The notes under the pieces were generated by a model. The model saw nothing but the letters and a program-made list of their open reading frames with translations, was not told the origin of the DNA and ran no database searches. Positions 11,201 to 23,880 of a DNA stretch of 64,000 nucleotides are shown in pieces (position 1 is the first letter of the stretch; every line of letters begins with the position of its first letter). The position numbers were made by a program, and so were the translations under genes. This DNA comes from Branchiostoma lanceolatum (lineage: Eukaryota > Chordata > Leptocardii > Amphioxiformes > Branchiostomatidae), in NCBI RefSeq assembly GCF_035083965.1, contig NC_089724.1:2322501-2386500 (forward strand), in the 5' to 3' direction.

Positions 11201-14200
11201 GTGTCGTTGTCATCGTCATCATCACACTCGTCGCCTGCAGAACGGAAAAGTGATTTATCGTAACATTTTCCTATCTGATGAAGAAGCAAATATTGATGTA
11301 GAGATCACGTCTTATGTTTATCTAAAAGCAAATGATCTGATGATATGCAGTTGCAAATACACCTGGCGTTTTGACTAGCTGACGGTCTCTGTGAATGGCA
11401 TGTACTCATCGTTGCAAATTAACGAAAGAAAGTAAAACATATACCGAGGCAAACTATGGAGTCATTTTCTACCCTTAGTCGATAAATCATGTATTCAGCA
11501 AGTATGGCTATAATAAACCCAAGATGTATCAGCAAGTGGCTTAAATGGTTAAGACGATTTACCTTGACCATCATTGTCTGTGTCGAGTTGTGCGCTGTTG
11601 GGCACCATTATGCAGTTGTCTAGGCTATCCGGATAGCCATCGGCATCACTACAAAGACGACAAGAAATATCAGATTATCAACTTGCATCCTAGCATTTCC
11701 ATAACTAGGATGACAATAAATCTATGTTTCCAATAAAGGACACAACAGAATTCAAGTTACGTCAAGTAATGCAGGGTGAGCTTCTATACCAGAGATAGAT
11801 AGATCAATGGATGCATCGCACAAAGATACAATTAAACGTACCTGTCAATGCCAATTGCACAAGCGTCCCCTATCTCATTTTGGTCCGCATCAATCTAGAA
11901 TAGCACCGAAGACACTGAATGTGTAAAACAGGGGTCGACGAAATCCACAAACCACAGAGCAATACCACAATGTAGTAAGAGTGTATCTTTAAGAATAAAA
12001 ATCCTGTATAAAGATAACGTTATATGAACCTGATCAGCATTTGGAACGTCAGGACAGTTGTCGCATGCATCTCCAACGCCGTCTCCATCTGAATCAGTCT
12101 GGTTGACATTGGGCTGCAAGGGGCAGTTGTCATTGTGGTCGTGCACACCTGTTTGTGTAGTATATTCAAGTATAAAGGGTCTGTCATTTTTATAGGGTAT
12201 TAGACGAAGAAAAATAGTACTAGTAACGACGTCCTCAAGTCTACAAAGCTATGTTGACGACACCATTTATAGATACAAAGTTATAAATAGACACAAGATA
12301 CATGAATTACTAACAGAAATATAACGATGTACGATCGGAAAGTTTTGTCATTTGATGACAGCAAAACATTTATCTGGTTTCCTTACCTTCGCCATCGCTG
12401 TCCTGATCACAAGCGTCACCCCGCCCATCCCCGTCGGTGTCCTGCTTGTCAGGGTTGATGTCCGTCGGACAGTTGTCACAGTCATCACCGACTCCATCCC
12501 CGTCGCCGTCCGTCTGGGCGACGTTAGCAGCCAAGGGGCAGTTGTCCTTTTTTAAATATAATTTTTTAAAATGTATTGGTCAGCATTGGTTATAATGCAT
12601 TAAGAGATTCAGATCCTAAAGACCCAGAGACATATCATGAAATATCGTGGCAATCCATCTAGATCTTTAGCTTTTAAATTTTGTTTCTATCAATCAAAGT
12701 CACAGACACACAAACTAAATCACATACGCTTCCGAAAACATAACATTCTTGGCTAGGCTGGGTAGTGAACAGTGTGCTAAAGGTGCCAATAGATGATTTG
12801 GAAATAACTGAATTCAAGATAATGAGTTTTTTTAAAGAGACTAGTTGATAAAATGCTTCAATTTGTAGATTTGTCAAACATAACAATATCATTATGTCAA
12901 TAGTGTCTATTTTACATTAGTTATGTTATAGACTAGTTGAGGTATGGCTTGGGTTATTACCAGAGTGTTTATAACGCCATCATTGTCCATGTCATAGTCA
13001 CAGGCGTCCCCTGACCCGTCGTCATCTGTGTCCTCCTGCCCGCTGTTAGGTGTCCATGGGCAGTTGTCCTAGAATGTTGAAACAAAAGACCCATTACAAA
13101 CAGGCAACGTTCGTGATTGAATTACTTTGTATGAAAGGTCACAGTGAATGGCGCATTTCAATATGTACAACAGGTGCAAACATTCTATGATGGCAGAAAC
13201 AGTCATTTATTGAATTTTGAAGTAAACAGTGAATTTTTGCTTTAAGAAACGAAAGCACAGATACCTGTTTGCAGGTAGTATCGTTACAGGACAGGGAAGC
13301 ATCAGGATAGCCGTCCTGATCACTGTCCAGGCAGCAGGTCAGTCCATCATTGGAGCCAGCATAGCCGACCTCGCACTAAAATGCGATAGGCGTAAATAGT
13401 GACGTTTTGCAGTACTTTTTGAATTCATTTGACCTAACGCAAGAACAACATCGATTCTGCAATAACGGATATCTAGAATACAAGGCCCTCACCTTGCATA
13501 TCAGCTCTGTTTTCTCGTAAGCACAGATGGAACACGGACCGTCGTTCCCAACACAAACTGTAATGCCAATGAACACAATAAGGTTGGCATCATTCGATGC
13601 TCCTATTTCTTTAATGTTTCATGACACTTTGGTCATCGTATCACGGTAAAATACAAAACAAATCTATGAACTAGGGAATTAAACTTTACGTCCAACACAA
13701 GAATGAATTGCGACTTACCCAAATTTTCGGCTGACTCCGTTAACCTTGTTCACGGAATGGACCCGTTTACTCCTGGAACGTGACGTCAGAGACGCGTGAC
13801 CGTAGTAGCGGGTCATTCTTGTGTTGGACGTAAAGTTTAATTCCTTAGTTCATAATGACTTCTACCAACACAGATGAACTTTAATGCTAAATAAAACAAA
13901 GTTAGTACACTTACTCGCGACGCATTCCTCCTGCTCCACAGATCGAGGAAACACCGTCCAGGTGTTGTCAGGACAAGCTTTACAGGTGACCTGTGCAGGT
14001 AGGTCCTGGTATTGTCTCACAGGACAGTCCTCACATGTGTCGGTAGCGATGTTGTGGAAGGTACCGGCAGGACAGTCAGCTGTATGAGACGATGCAGTAC
14101 ACGATCATTTATCATATGTACTATTAAGTGCGTTTGGTAAATCTTTAACCGAATCTGTATGACGATAGGCTATGAATATTTGTAGGTCTTGAAACATAGT

Positions 14201-15132
14201 GGGTGTAAACAAATCATGTCAAGTCTAAGCATTGCCAAGTAACGAACGGTAACTTCACGATTGTTTGTATATCATCAGAATGTACTTACTGCAGTATGCC
14301 TGAAAGTCGTCCTGGTACGCGTGCTGTCCGTCTGTGCAGTTGACCTGTATCTCTGCGAAGCCCATTTCGAAAGACGCAGCGCTCAGAAGCTGTCCTCCGA
14401 TGGCCTGGTTGAACTGATTGGCAGCAACCTTCTCTTCGATCTCGTAGTAAACATCGTCCAAAGCGAAAACCAGGTCAAGCTGATGATTTTCGGTGACGGT
14501 TTGCGCGGAAGTAATGGCGACTACTTCAAACTTGATGGTGAAACCACTTGTGCTTTCCAAAACCTGTAGGTTAACAACGGACCTCTTGTTGTCGCTGGTA
14601 ACTCTGGCAGTAGCTCCACATTCGATGTCGACTGTTCCCAGCTGTGTGGAGATGCCAGCACCAGGTTGAGCCGACTGTAAGTCGCTGAAGATCTGCTCAA
14701 AGTTAGTGATGATCTCCTGAATGCTGCTCTGGCAGTCTCCGTCGTAATAGTAAAATACCTCCCCTTTGATATGTGCTCTTCCAGGGCGGTATCTGCCTGT
14801 TGATGCACATGGGTCATGTTATTAGATGGCATATGCTCAGTCTTCGATGAAATTTCACTGTGTGCTTCATCTTCTGTGTAAGGCTTTTGCAAAACTAGGG
14901 AGCCCAAACCTACACGACTCACTCCTCCTCACAAGAGCTATCTACCACAGTGACTGAAAAATCATGACCATAGCATGTCCAGAATAGGAGATATCAAAAT
15001 CATGATTTCCGTTGCAACTATCATCATAAGCCGCTAGTTAGTCCGAGCTTTGATCAGCTCAAGGTCTCATCAAGACCTACCCACATACCAATATATCAAG
15101 ACAATCCACCCAGGCATTCTCGAGTTATCGTG

Positions 15133-15205
<73 letters not shown>

Positions 15206-18200
15206 ACAGACACACGCGCGCGCACGCACGCACACACACACACACACACGCACGCACGCACGCACACACACACGCGCAAACATAACGTTTTGGCAAAGGT
15301 AACTACTAACCCGTGCAGTCTGGCCAGGGCCTAGGCCCGGGCGGCAGCGGCTGCGGACCGCTGGACGCTGCCGACAAGGCACTCCAGACACCGAGTGCGT
15401 TACACGTGTAGGCATCTGCCGGGCGTCCTGCAAACTCCCTGTCTCCCTCGCAGAACAGCGTGCACATCATGGAACCCGTTGTGACGTCAGAGGTCGTACA
15501 TACCTTCCCACCGTACTGGGGAGCGTCGTAGTCTTCGCTGCAAGGGGCTGGGAATGGTCACATGGTCAATGTTCATGCTTCGATTATTTACATCATGTTT
15601 GATATAGCTCCCCTATTGATTTTAGACTTTCTTGAATTGTTGTAATGTGATTCGACTGTTAAATACATTTTCTTTGATATGTGTATGTTTTTAAAAATTG
15701 GTAGTACAGTTGTATCGACATCATATGACATCGTCTGCGCCAGTGGCAATCGGTGTTATCAATGAAATAAAGGGAAAAATGATCTTAACATGATACTATA
15801 GAAGGCTACTTGTCAATTTTTGTTATATTGTAGAAAAAACTTGAAATCGCTTGAACTTACGTGTCTGGCATCTTTCTCCCTTGTATCCCGTTGGACACGT
15901 GCATGAGAAGGTGGAGTCCCCATCCACACAGGTGCCGCCATTGTCACAGGCGTCCGCAAAGCAATCATCCGCGTCTGGAAACAATATGATAATTACAAAT
16001 CTTACTTTAAGAACACATTTACAGATCCCATACTTGTAGAATGCATGTACATTTGGGAGAAAAGTGTAACGAAATATTTACCAGTTCATGTGACAAGCTG
16101 CTTAAGCTTGTCATTTAAAAGTAGGTATCTATTGCTTTGCTACTCATCTTAGCACCAGTTTTAGTTAAACAAGTATTTAATCATTATCATTACCTATGCA
16201 GCTGCGAAGATCGTCCTGAAGCTCGTATCCAGGTTCACAGTGGCAGTGGTAGCTACCCGGGGAATTCTGACAGACGCCGTGGAAGGGGTCACATAAGCCA
16301 TGCCCCCCGTTCGCATCACATTCATTCTCGTCTGGGAAGAAAATGATGGAAACCAGAAATAAAGCAAGCAGTAGTTTAGTGTATGCGACGAACGAATATC
16401 TAAATCTGATCTGCACTTTCGTCTGAAGGAATAAACAGGTGCAGGTTACAGGGAGGAGATACTGTCGCCACATCAACAGCAAGTGAAGTGCTGGCTCCAA
16501 TGAAAGGATTATCTGCAACAAATGTATTTCAACCTTAATGAGTTAGCAGCATATGCAACACCTTACCAGCTAAAACGTAATTTTGGAATTTTCTAAAAAA
16601 AAATGTTACCTAAACAAGACTTCCCGTCGTCAGCGAGAGAGAAGCCATCGTCACATCCGCATGAGAACCCACCGTGGGTGTTCAGACATCGTTGTTCGCA
16701 GTCATGAAGTCCTTCGGTACAGTCGTCCACATCTGTTAAAAAGGATTGAAGTATTTTAGATATCGGATATCTAGATACTGTGATACTGAGGAATCTTCAA
16801 AAGTTTTATCTGAAATTCTTTCAAAGGACTACAATTCGAAAATGGAAAAATATACATATACCTTATAAGGAATGTGAAAATAAAAGTAGTGCTCGGATTG
16901 CATATTTTTTGTCAAAAATGTTTAAACTCGAAACAGCTCCTACCGGTGCAGGAAAAGCCATCTGAGTCGAGCTGATATCCCGCCTCACAGGAGCAGCGGT
17001 AGCTTCCGTCAAGATTGGTGCAGGTTTGGTCACATGGTCCTCGTCCTCCATTGGTCAGGCACTCATCTGCGTCTGTAAAAGTGTACTGTCAACGACACTC
17101 AAAGCACCCAGTACAGCAACTATAACCTGATTTCACTTAAACATGCAACAACATGCAACAACATAATGTTGCCGATATTAGCGTGAAAAACTCGGGACAC
17201 CAACCCGTGGCATTTCTCTGTTTCCTTCGCTGCAGGTAGAAAGGAAGTCTTAGTCCACCTAGGTCCTACCCGCAGAATAAAACAACAACAACATCAGCAT
17301 TCGTTAATTTTATCCAGACAAGGTCTAAGATGTTCCTACCGATGCAAGAAAAGCCGTCAGCATCCAGCTGATGCCCCGCCTGGCAGGAACAGCGGTAACT
17401 GCCGTGCACATTGGTACAGATGTGGTCACATGGACCTCGCCCTCCGTTAGCTTGGCACTCATCTGCGTCTGCAGGAAATAACAGGACACGATGGCCGTAA
17501 CCATCAACTCTACGCTCAATAACATTGTTGCATTCGAAGTATTTCATAGTTTGGTTAACCCATCTTTATGACTAACAAACCGTTGACTTCATGCCAAGCC
17601 TCTTCTAAATTGTCAAACACTAGCGACCAAATTCTTGATACCGTTGCTTTGTACCATCCAGGGTCAGGGTCAGGGATAAGAGTGGCATATTAGCTGTCTC
17701 CATTAATTACGCTCCTTTGCTAGCACCATGTTGTTTAAGTTCCGTCGTGTTTTCTCCTTAATATCATCCATCGATTACAATACTTGATGAACAGATCCGG
17801 GTATGCCTAAACACCTCACCCGACCTCATCCGACCTCACCCGACCTCATCCGAGTCTAAAATGCGGTGTATACGGGACAGGGACATTATCTGACGTTCTG
17901 GATACGTTAAATATGCAATTATAAATGCAAAACAAGCAGCAAACTTGAAGTATTTACCAGTTTTATAGGTAATGGGAGGTCAAGACGGTCGGCGCAATGA
18001 ATACACACTACGTGCGTGTATTCGAGGCTGAAAAACACTTTGTGTACAGTTATTGTGTACAGATACTGTGTACAATTATTGTGTACAGTTACTATGAGTG
18101 GTTTGTGATAAAAATGTAATTAGTATCCACCGTCTTATCGTCCTGTCGGACAAAAATAAATAAAAAAGGTATGAAGAACTTCCCCATGTAGACCCCAACA

Positions 18201-21200
18201 GTGGCATGATCCAATATGGCGGCCAGAAATCTTCTATCTTGGAAACGAGCGGAGTAACTTATAAAAACTGGTAAATACTTAGTGTTTGCTGCTTGTTTTG
18301 CATTCATAATTGCATATTCAACGTATCCAGAACGTCAAATAATGTCCCTACCCCGTATACACTGCATTTTAGACTCGGATGAGGTCGGGTGAGGTCGGAT
18401 GAGGTCGGTTGAGGTGTTTAGGCATACCGAACAGATCCTATTGTTGGATATTTGAAGTTATAAAATAAAGATGACATTTTGAGTCATACGTATACCGCGC
18501 CAGGCTGGAGGCCTGCTCGCCTTAGCCTAGGACCTCCCCCCCCCCCCTACTTTGCCCCTCGCGGGGTTATCTGGGGGTATATCAAGTTGAAGTTGAAGTA
18601 CAAAATAGCGCGTACCAACACAAGAGACGCCGTCGGAAGCCAGCTGGAAACCCCTCCGGCACGAGCATCGGTAGCCCCCGTGCAGATTTGTGCAGGTCTG
18701 CTCACATGGACCTCGTCCTGCGTTAGACGTGCACTCATTCACGTCTGTAGACACGGCAATGAAAATTAACATATCCATTTATCTATGATGCACATATTGT
18801 TTTTTGGTCGACTGATTTGGATGAAGACCACTCCCCAGGTATATTTTAATCTTACTTGTATAATTAGATCGATAATAAGGGCAAATCATCCTCAGTATAT
18901 CTTTAATATTGGCTCACATTTTGCAAGTTCCAGAGTTAGCCTTATTTGAATATCCTCAGAAAAATGTACAGCCCCTTAAATATATCACGCTGCTTACTAG
19001 CCTGTATTTACACAAGCTCTCGGCCGGAGGTTAATGACCCCCTTCTAGGGAGATGGCGGTTACAGGACCGGCTGGCCACTAGGAGCGCGATTCATCAGGC
19101 TAGCTGCTTTCAAGCGTCTTCCCGCCCTCTTCAAATATCAACCCATGAACAATCAACTATGCCTCCCATGTTTTTCGTTTAATTCACTATCATGATTTCA
19201 AAAAAGGTAATAGTGGTTAGAGAAGGACAACGGCACTTCACCTGACTGACAATTGGTACCAGTCCATTCAGGTTTACAGTGACACCTGTAGCCGTTCATC
19301 AGGTTCTGGCAGGTCCCGTAGTGAAGGCATGGATTGCTGTCACACTCATCGACGTCTGTAACGAGACACGATTAAACTCGTTTGCAATACTGTGCCCGTA
19401 GATCGGGTGTCACATTGTGATGATGGTTGCTAGGCAAACTCCACTTTGCCTTCTTGAAACGTTGTTGTAAACCGTAAATTCGAAGGACTCTGTTGGTATT
19501 TATTCGAGTTGGCCGCACGTGGGTTTGCTGTTTCCCTTGCAGTAGCTCAACTCCATTAGTTGTAATAGAAATGATCTAACAATGAATTTGCAAGAACAAT
19601 GATATTACAAGTAACAGATGATAAAGTCAGCAACCTAATCCTCTAGGATTTTTACATCTTTCCACGCAACTTTCCCTACCTTGATTACAGTTGGTACCTC
19701 CCCAGCCGTTGCTGCATCTGCAGGTATAGCCGCCGATTGTGTCTGTACAGCTTCCGTGTTCACATGGGGAGTCAAGGCACTCATTTCGATCTGGAGAAAC
19801 AATGGGAGTAGTGTCAATTACTTTCGCTTTTTTTTTTCTACAGACCTGTATTTTAAATCTGTCAGGTACATAACACATCAAGTTTTCCAGATGAAAATTT
19901 TTATTTTCAAAATCAAGGCCCAAAAGAAGAAAAAACTTATTTCTAAAAATACTACTTGCTTATTGTTCATTGGAGACGTATCGGAATACGTTAGAAGGTT
20001 GTTTTACACGCATGGAGGCGCGACAAAGAGGTGAAACCTTGGTTCTAAAATATGTTTCATAAAAAAAGCTAGATTTTAATTGATATGTAGACAGACCTAC
20101 CAGCTGCAGCAAATCCATTAAAAATCTTTTTATTTCACCTTCTTCCTTTTTCTGGCCATCGTCTAGATCTGCGTCGGAAAGCCTGCACCGAGGTGAATGA
20201 TTGCCTAATTTGACCAGTCAAGGGACTGAGCAAAAGCGATTGCCCACTTTTAGTAGACAAGGGCTACTGTACATACACAGACAAGTAGTCTCGATAGACA
20301 GGTTTCCGCCGGACCAGTGGTGGGAAGGACTTGATCACTGATGTTGTGCGTTACGCGGCCTACTTCCGAGCGGGCGGAGAAATTGCGAAATGAAGCAAAC
20401 ATAAAAGCAAAGTGGAAACAATTCACCGCGTTTTCCTTCCATTTATTGCAAAAAAGTACCGTGGACACAAACTGGCGAATAGCTCAGTCATTTTAGGTAT
20501 TGAAAAAGGAACTTGCGATCCCCAAACCAAACTCTTTTTACTTACATTTTAGTCATGGCCCCCGGTACACTTGCGCCCTCCTCACACGTCTTCGCACCGG
20601 CACGTGCAGTCTTAACCAAAGTTTATTTACACGTAATTTAGTAACAAGTCAAGCCTGCATTTGTGAATGTCGAAGCGAAAGCGTTGTCCATTATCTTTTG
20701 TACTGCCCTATATACAGTCAACAAAGACTCAACCTTCTGGGCAACCTACGGAACCTTTTAGCCCCCATACTTGATCTTTATCTGATCAAGCCTTCATTCA
20801 TTTGTTATTAAGAGGCTCATCCTTTGTTTCGTATGATTTCAATTGTAACATTTTAGGCACTATATTGCGACAAGCAAACGTTTTAAAACTTAGTTCAGGT
20901 GTGTTCATATATTCACTGTTTGTTTGATAGTTTGTTTGTATTGGACGGCCCAATTGCTGTTTCTTATTGTTATTGTACTTGTCTATGTAGTTGTAATTTT
21001 TATTTCCAGAGGTGATGTTTAATATTAGCTATAGCTAGAGTGTCCTGTATATTCTTCTGCTGCTTAATAAAAAAAAATTAATAACCGTGCTCATTGCGGT
21101 CGTGTTAACCAGGTGGTCCTTCGTGATGCCTGTGACTATTGGAAAAATGACAAGAGACAGAGAGGAAGCCCCCTTGGGCAGTTGGTTGCCTTGGGGAAGT

Positions 21201-22902
21201 GGTCGCCTTACCAGGTTTGACTGTAAATTGTTCCCTAAATGCCCCAATGAACCTGGTCTACAATATGATGACGGTAAATGAACCAAGCCTGTATTTTTCA
21301 CAACACTAATTACCTGCACACAGAGCGTATTTGTTGGAGTAGTATCCCCCTAACAATGGCCATCTGCAAGTGTCGGCGTCTATACCAGAAGTGCTGTCAA
21401 TACTGTCGACGATGTTAGTTGTAGCAAGGTACACGAAGGTGTCATCCAGCTGCTGGCAGCACGCGAAGGCTGGGTGACCAGTCAGTTTATGCGCGAGGAC
21501 ACCAAAGGTAGTACAGTGGACGCCGCCGTCGTCAAAACGGATGCATTCTGGGCCCCAGTAGATGCCGTCACACGCAGTGGAAAAGCCGGAGTACCAACAT
21601 GGAAACTCCATGCCCGCCGCTTCACACGTGGCTCTGACGTTTGCACGGGTCATATAACCCCGTGCGCGAACTTTATAAAATTTCCATCCATCGACCGTGG
21701 CCAGATACACTTGCTCACCTAAAACAGAGAAGGATTTAATCAACATCTAGATTTGCATCTAATAGTCTACATTATTAGATGCAAAATATTACCATCTATT
21801 GACATAAAAACGATTCCTGATTGGCAGAAGAAAATATTTCTGAAGACTTGCCTAGACATGACAATAAACAAACCGTATTGCTTAACCCACAAACACCCGA
21901 ACCTTTTTTACGACTAAAATGACTCAACTGGGTCAAAAATGACTCCAAAATGTTTTGTTTAGTAAAATCTCCCTTTTTTTTTCTTTTTTCGCTGATTGTT
22001 ATCCGTACATTGCTTCATCAATGTAAGAGGAATGTTTTGGCATGTTTAGGTATGAATAACTCCCGTTCATTATCATAATTTATGCAAAAATATCAGAAAG
22101 ACAACGTTTTGAACTCTCCCTATTTAGACCGTGAGGGGATTCAGTTTGAGGCCCACGCCAAATTTCATGTTGCGTGCGTAACTCCTTAGCGGCTCACGCT
22201 AGAGCCACCAATCTTGGTGACTTTTTAGAAAATATCCTTAACAAAGATTTCAAATCAATAAAGTAAGTTCATCGTTTTTTGTGTTGCCATGGCAATGGGT
22301 TTTTGACAGGCATATCTAACAAATTCTGCTAATTTTAGTTCAACCAATGACGTTTCGAGGCTTTGTTGTACACAAAATTTATCATGGTAATACTAATTCA
22401 CATGTGAATTATACTCAGAAATTTGGTGGTCATACAACAAGTAGTTAAGGAGTTACAGAGGGCAGGTCTCAAAAACAGCACATTATTTATAAAAATGACC
22501 CCAGTCGGACTCGACAGACTTTCTTCTATAATGTCAACAGTATTGTGCCAATCTCTCTAGAAATTAGGAGAGCTTTGAATAGACGTCTACTGACAAAGTC
22601 ACGGAAGAAATTTCTTTTCCGATCAAACATGTTCAAATGGCACATCAAAATCCACGCCTGGGGTAAAAATGACCCCGTTCGGGTGTTTGAAGGTATGTTC
22701 TTGATTATATTGTGTATATAAGATGTAGCCCTTCAATGCCATACACCTCATATTTGTGCCAAACACAATGTACTTCATTTTCGCCAATGTAGTTACTTTT
22801 TTACATTTTGTATGAATACAAAAAACTACTTCTCTACTTACCCATGGAAAGGGCTGCCAAGGCGACCACATCCATCAAGAACAGAAGAAACGTATTTGCC
22901 AT
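8211..22902 (-). CDS. P1/TSP: chimeric thrombospondin with unknown Cys-rich domain, EGF, sushi-like and Ephrin_rec-like modules
   Basis: 28 exons (minus): 22902-22842, 21718-21314, 19790-19680, 19355-19242, 18744-18616, 17468-17340, 17072-16944, 16732-16610, 16331-16194, 15974-15861, 15547-15311, 14796-14290, 14079-13915, 13557-13493, 13375-13265, 13068-12961, 12546-12387, 12148-12030, 11894-11842, 11648-11563, 11234-11139, 10943-10768, 10673-10625, 10287-10115, 9780-9706, 9505-9408, 8990-8851, 8242-8211. All phases agree: 3,903 nt, 1,300 aa. Order: signal 1-20 ([20 protein letters not shown]); unknown Cys-rich domain 21-155; eight EGF repeats 156-484; sushi-like 485-563; unassigned 564-732; Ephrin_rec_like 733-787; degenerate EGF remnant 788-809; TSP type 3 repeats 810-1082 (DNCP, DxDxDGxGDxCD); TSP C-terminal domain about 1083-1295 ([29 protein letters not shown]). 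Secreted calcium-binding matrix glycoprotein by family. The TSP half is certain; joining the first two exons rests on phase, exon order and lack of another start exon. Confidence 0.82.
13666..13853. mobile_element. MITE with about 41-bp terminal inverted repeats
   Basis: The ends are inverted copies of each other: the left end ATGAACTAGGGAATTAAACT matches the complement of the right end with one or two changes, and the pairing continues through TTTACGTCCAACACAAGAATGA. The 188-bp length with no coding capacity fits a MITE. It lies in a thrombospondin intron. Confidence 0.7.
15040..15300 (+). repeat. Copy of a dispersed 'TACCAAATATCA' repeat with a long (CA)n tract
   Basis: The stretch reads AAGACCTACCCACATACCAA, then AATCCACCCAGGCATTCTCG, then a CA/CG-alternating tract (15135-15277), then TTTTGGCAAAGGTAACTA. 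The same order recurs at 27,146-27,570, 54,060-54,425 and 55,575-55,715, so this is a dispersed repeat whose internal tract has become a microsatellite. It lies in the intron between the sushi-like exon and the next exon of the thrombospondin gene. Confidence 0.65.
17800..18428. mobile_element. Foldback/Mutator-like non-autonomous element with a 10-bp target duplication
   Basis: The two ends are long inverted repeats of roughly 170 bp, starting GGTATGCCTAAACACCTCA and ending with its complement. Each arm carries tandem CTCACCCGAC/CTCATCCGAC words and an arm-internal TTTTGCATTCATAATTGCAT-type block. The element is flanked on both sides by GAACAGATCC (17789-17798 and 18429-18438), a 10-bp target-site duplication. 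Long TIRs with a 9-10 bp duplication are the Mutator (MULE) hallmark. The middle has short TGTGTACAGTTAT reiterations and no transposase. It lies in a thrombospondin intron. Confidence 0.8.
20500..20870 (+). mobile_element. 3' fragment of a non-LTR retrotransposon (LINE) ORF2
   Basis: The frame reads [19 protein letters not shown], then C-x-C and [13 protein letters not shown]. This matches the cysteine/histidine zinc-knuckle region found near the C-terminus of Jockey/I/CR1-like LINE reverse-transcriptase proteins (…C-x-C-…-ExxxHxxxxCP…). Reverse-transcriptase motifs are absent, so this is a truncated 3' piece. It lies in the intron between the unknown-domain exon and the first EGF exon of the thrombospondin gene. 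Confidence 0.55.
21890..22689. mobile_element. TIR-bounded 800-bp element of unassigned superfamily
   Basis: CAAACACCCGAAC at 21890-21902 is exactly the complement of GTTCGGGTGTTTG at 22677-22689. Next to each end are matching words (TAAAATGACTC near the left, TAAAAATGACCCC near the right). No clear target duplication or transposase was found. It occupies intron 1 of the P1/thrombospondin gene. Confidence 0.45.
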
Positions 22903-22949
22903 ATGTTGAGTTGAGCCCAGACTCTGTTTAATGTGTGTGAGGCTTGTGC

Positions 22950-23090
22950 TGTGCGCGGCAATTAATACTGTGTACGGTCCCAAGGCCATGGGAACCACAC
23001 AGCTGACCGGTAGGGACGGGTACTATTAATATTTCTGCGGACGAAAGGTCTTGGCCTGACGCGAACACGGGCGTTGCTGATTGGTGCGAA
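22950..23090 (-). promoter_or_regulatory. Conserved family promoter upstream of P1
   Basis: The minus strand carries, in order towards the gene: a CCAAT box (complement of GATTGG near 23,080), CCGCAGAAATATTAATA, a CAGCTG E-box within ACCGGTCAGCTGTGTGGTTC (TGTGGTT is a Runx-type site), CCATGGCCTTGG, and a TATA-like AGTATTAATTGCCG near 22,960. The start codon is about 60 bp further on. The block recurs upstream of P2-P5, so it is very likely the shared core promoter; here the TATA box has drifted to TATTAA. Confidence 0.65.
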
Positions 23091-23317
23091 CCAAAGGATG
23101 CAGATAAAGAAGTCAATATTTTCTACGCGACGGCATCGCAATGGGCTTCAATGTCTCAAAAACAACTTCGTCATAGGCTCCATAAAATACATCACTTATG
23201 ATCTTTATACACATTTATCTGTTAAGTACGATTTTTTCTTTCAAAGTATACTCTTCTCCAAATATATAAAACCACTTTAAAGTTCTTTCATTAATTAATA
23301 GTACCTATCGAGTTACT

Positions 23318-23540
23318 TTGTCCTAATGATAAGGTGAATGGTTGGGTTCGAATCCAGTGATATGCTCCGATGATGTGCTTTTGGGAAAGGCACTTTACAC
23401 GAATTTCCTTACTGCATAGTTAGTCGGGGACGTCCCTCTGATAGTACGTTAAATGCAGGTCTGGGGAGAGCTACACCTTTTGGAGTCGCATCTAAGCTAG
23501 AACAATGTAGAAATGCTGGTGGCAGCGGAAAAAAAAAGAC
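23318..23540 (+). mobile_element. tRNA-derived SINE
   Basis: The element has a B-box GGTTCGAATCC (23,345-23,356), then TTTGGGAAAGGCACTTTACACGA, and ends in an A-rich tract (23,529-23,538). Its middle matches the SINE at 41,866-42,132. Confidence 0.6.
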
Positions 23541-23719
23541 ACCAACAAGCGTTGTACTTTGTTCGGTGGCAATTTTCATACCTAACGTATGAAAATCATC
23601 AATTAAGTTTTATTTAATTGACACTGACGAGTGTAACTGAAGATTCGTAATCTGTAGCATATCGTGTATCACCTATAGGGTTTCAATACCGGCTATTAAA
23701 AAGGAAACAAAGGGAAAAA

Positions 23720-23880
23720 AAGTATACGGTTCTTGGTGGCAAATGTGCTAGATGTTGGCAACCAAATCCGTAGTGTGTTTTGTTGGCACAGTTTTTAAAC
23801 AGATTAGCCAAAGAGGCTTGGTGAGCGTAACTTCACTGTATCGAACCCAGGACCGCTCTAACCGTTGCGCCTGCAAATGT
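23720..23880 (-). mobile_element. Partial tRNA-derived SINE
   Basis: On the minus strand it starts with an A-box-like GCGCAACGGTTAGAGCGG and a B-box GGGTTCGATAC, followed by sequence matching the SINE at 56,090-56,336 (CCGTAGTGTGTTTTxTTGGC on the plus strand). It lacks the central part of that copy, so it carries an internal deletion. Confidence 0.6.

Noticed and set aside
15050-15433. ORFs of histidine-threonine or cysteine-valine repeats on both strands
   Set aside because: They are translations of the (CA)n tract, not genes. The real exon here is the sushi-like exon 15,547-15,311.
18998-19103. Short CTAGCCTG…CAGGCTAG inverted ends
   Set aside because: The arms are only 8 bp and no duplication is visible, so chance cannot be excluded.
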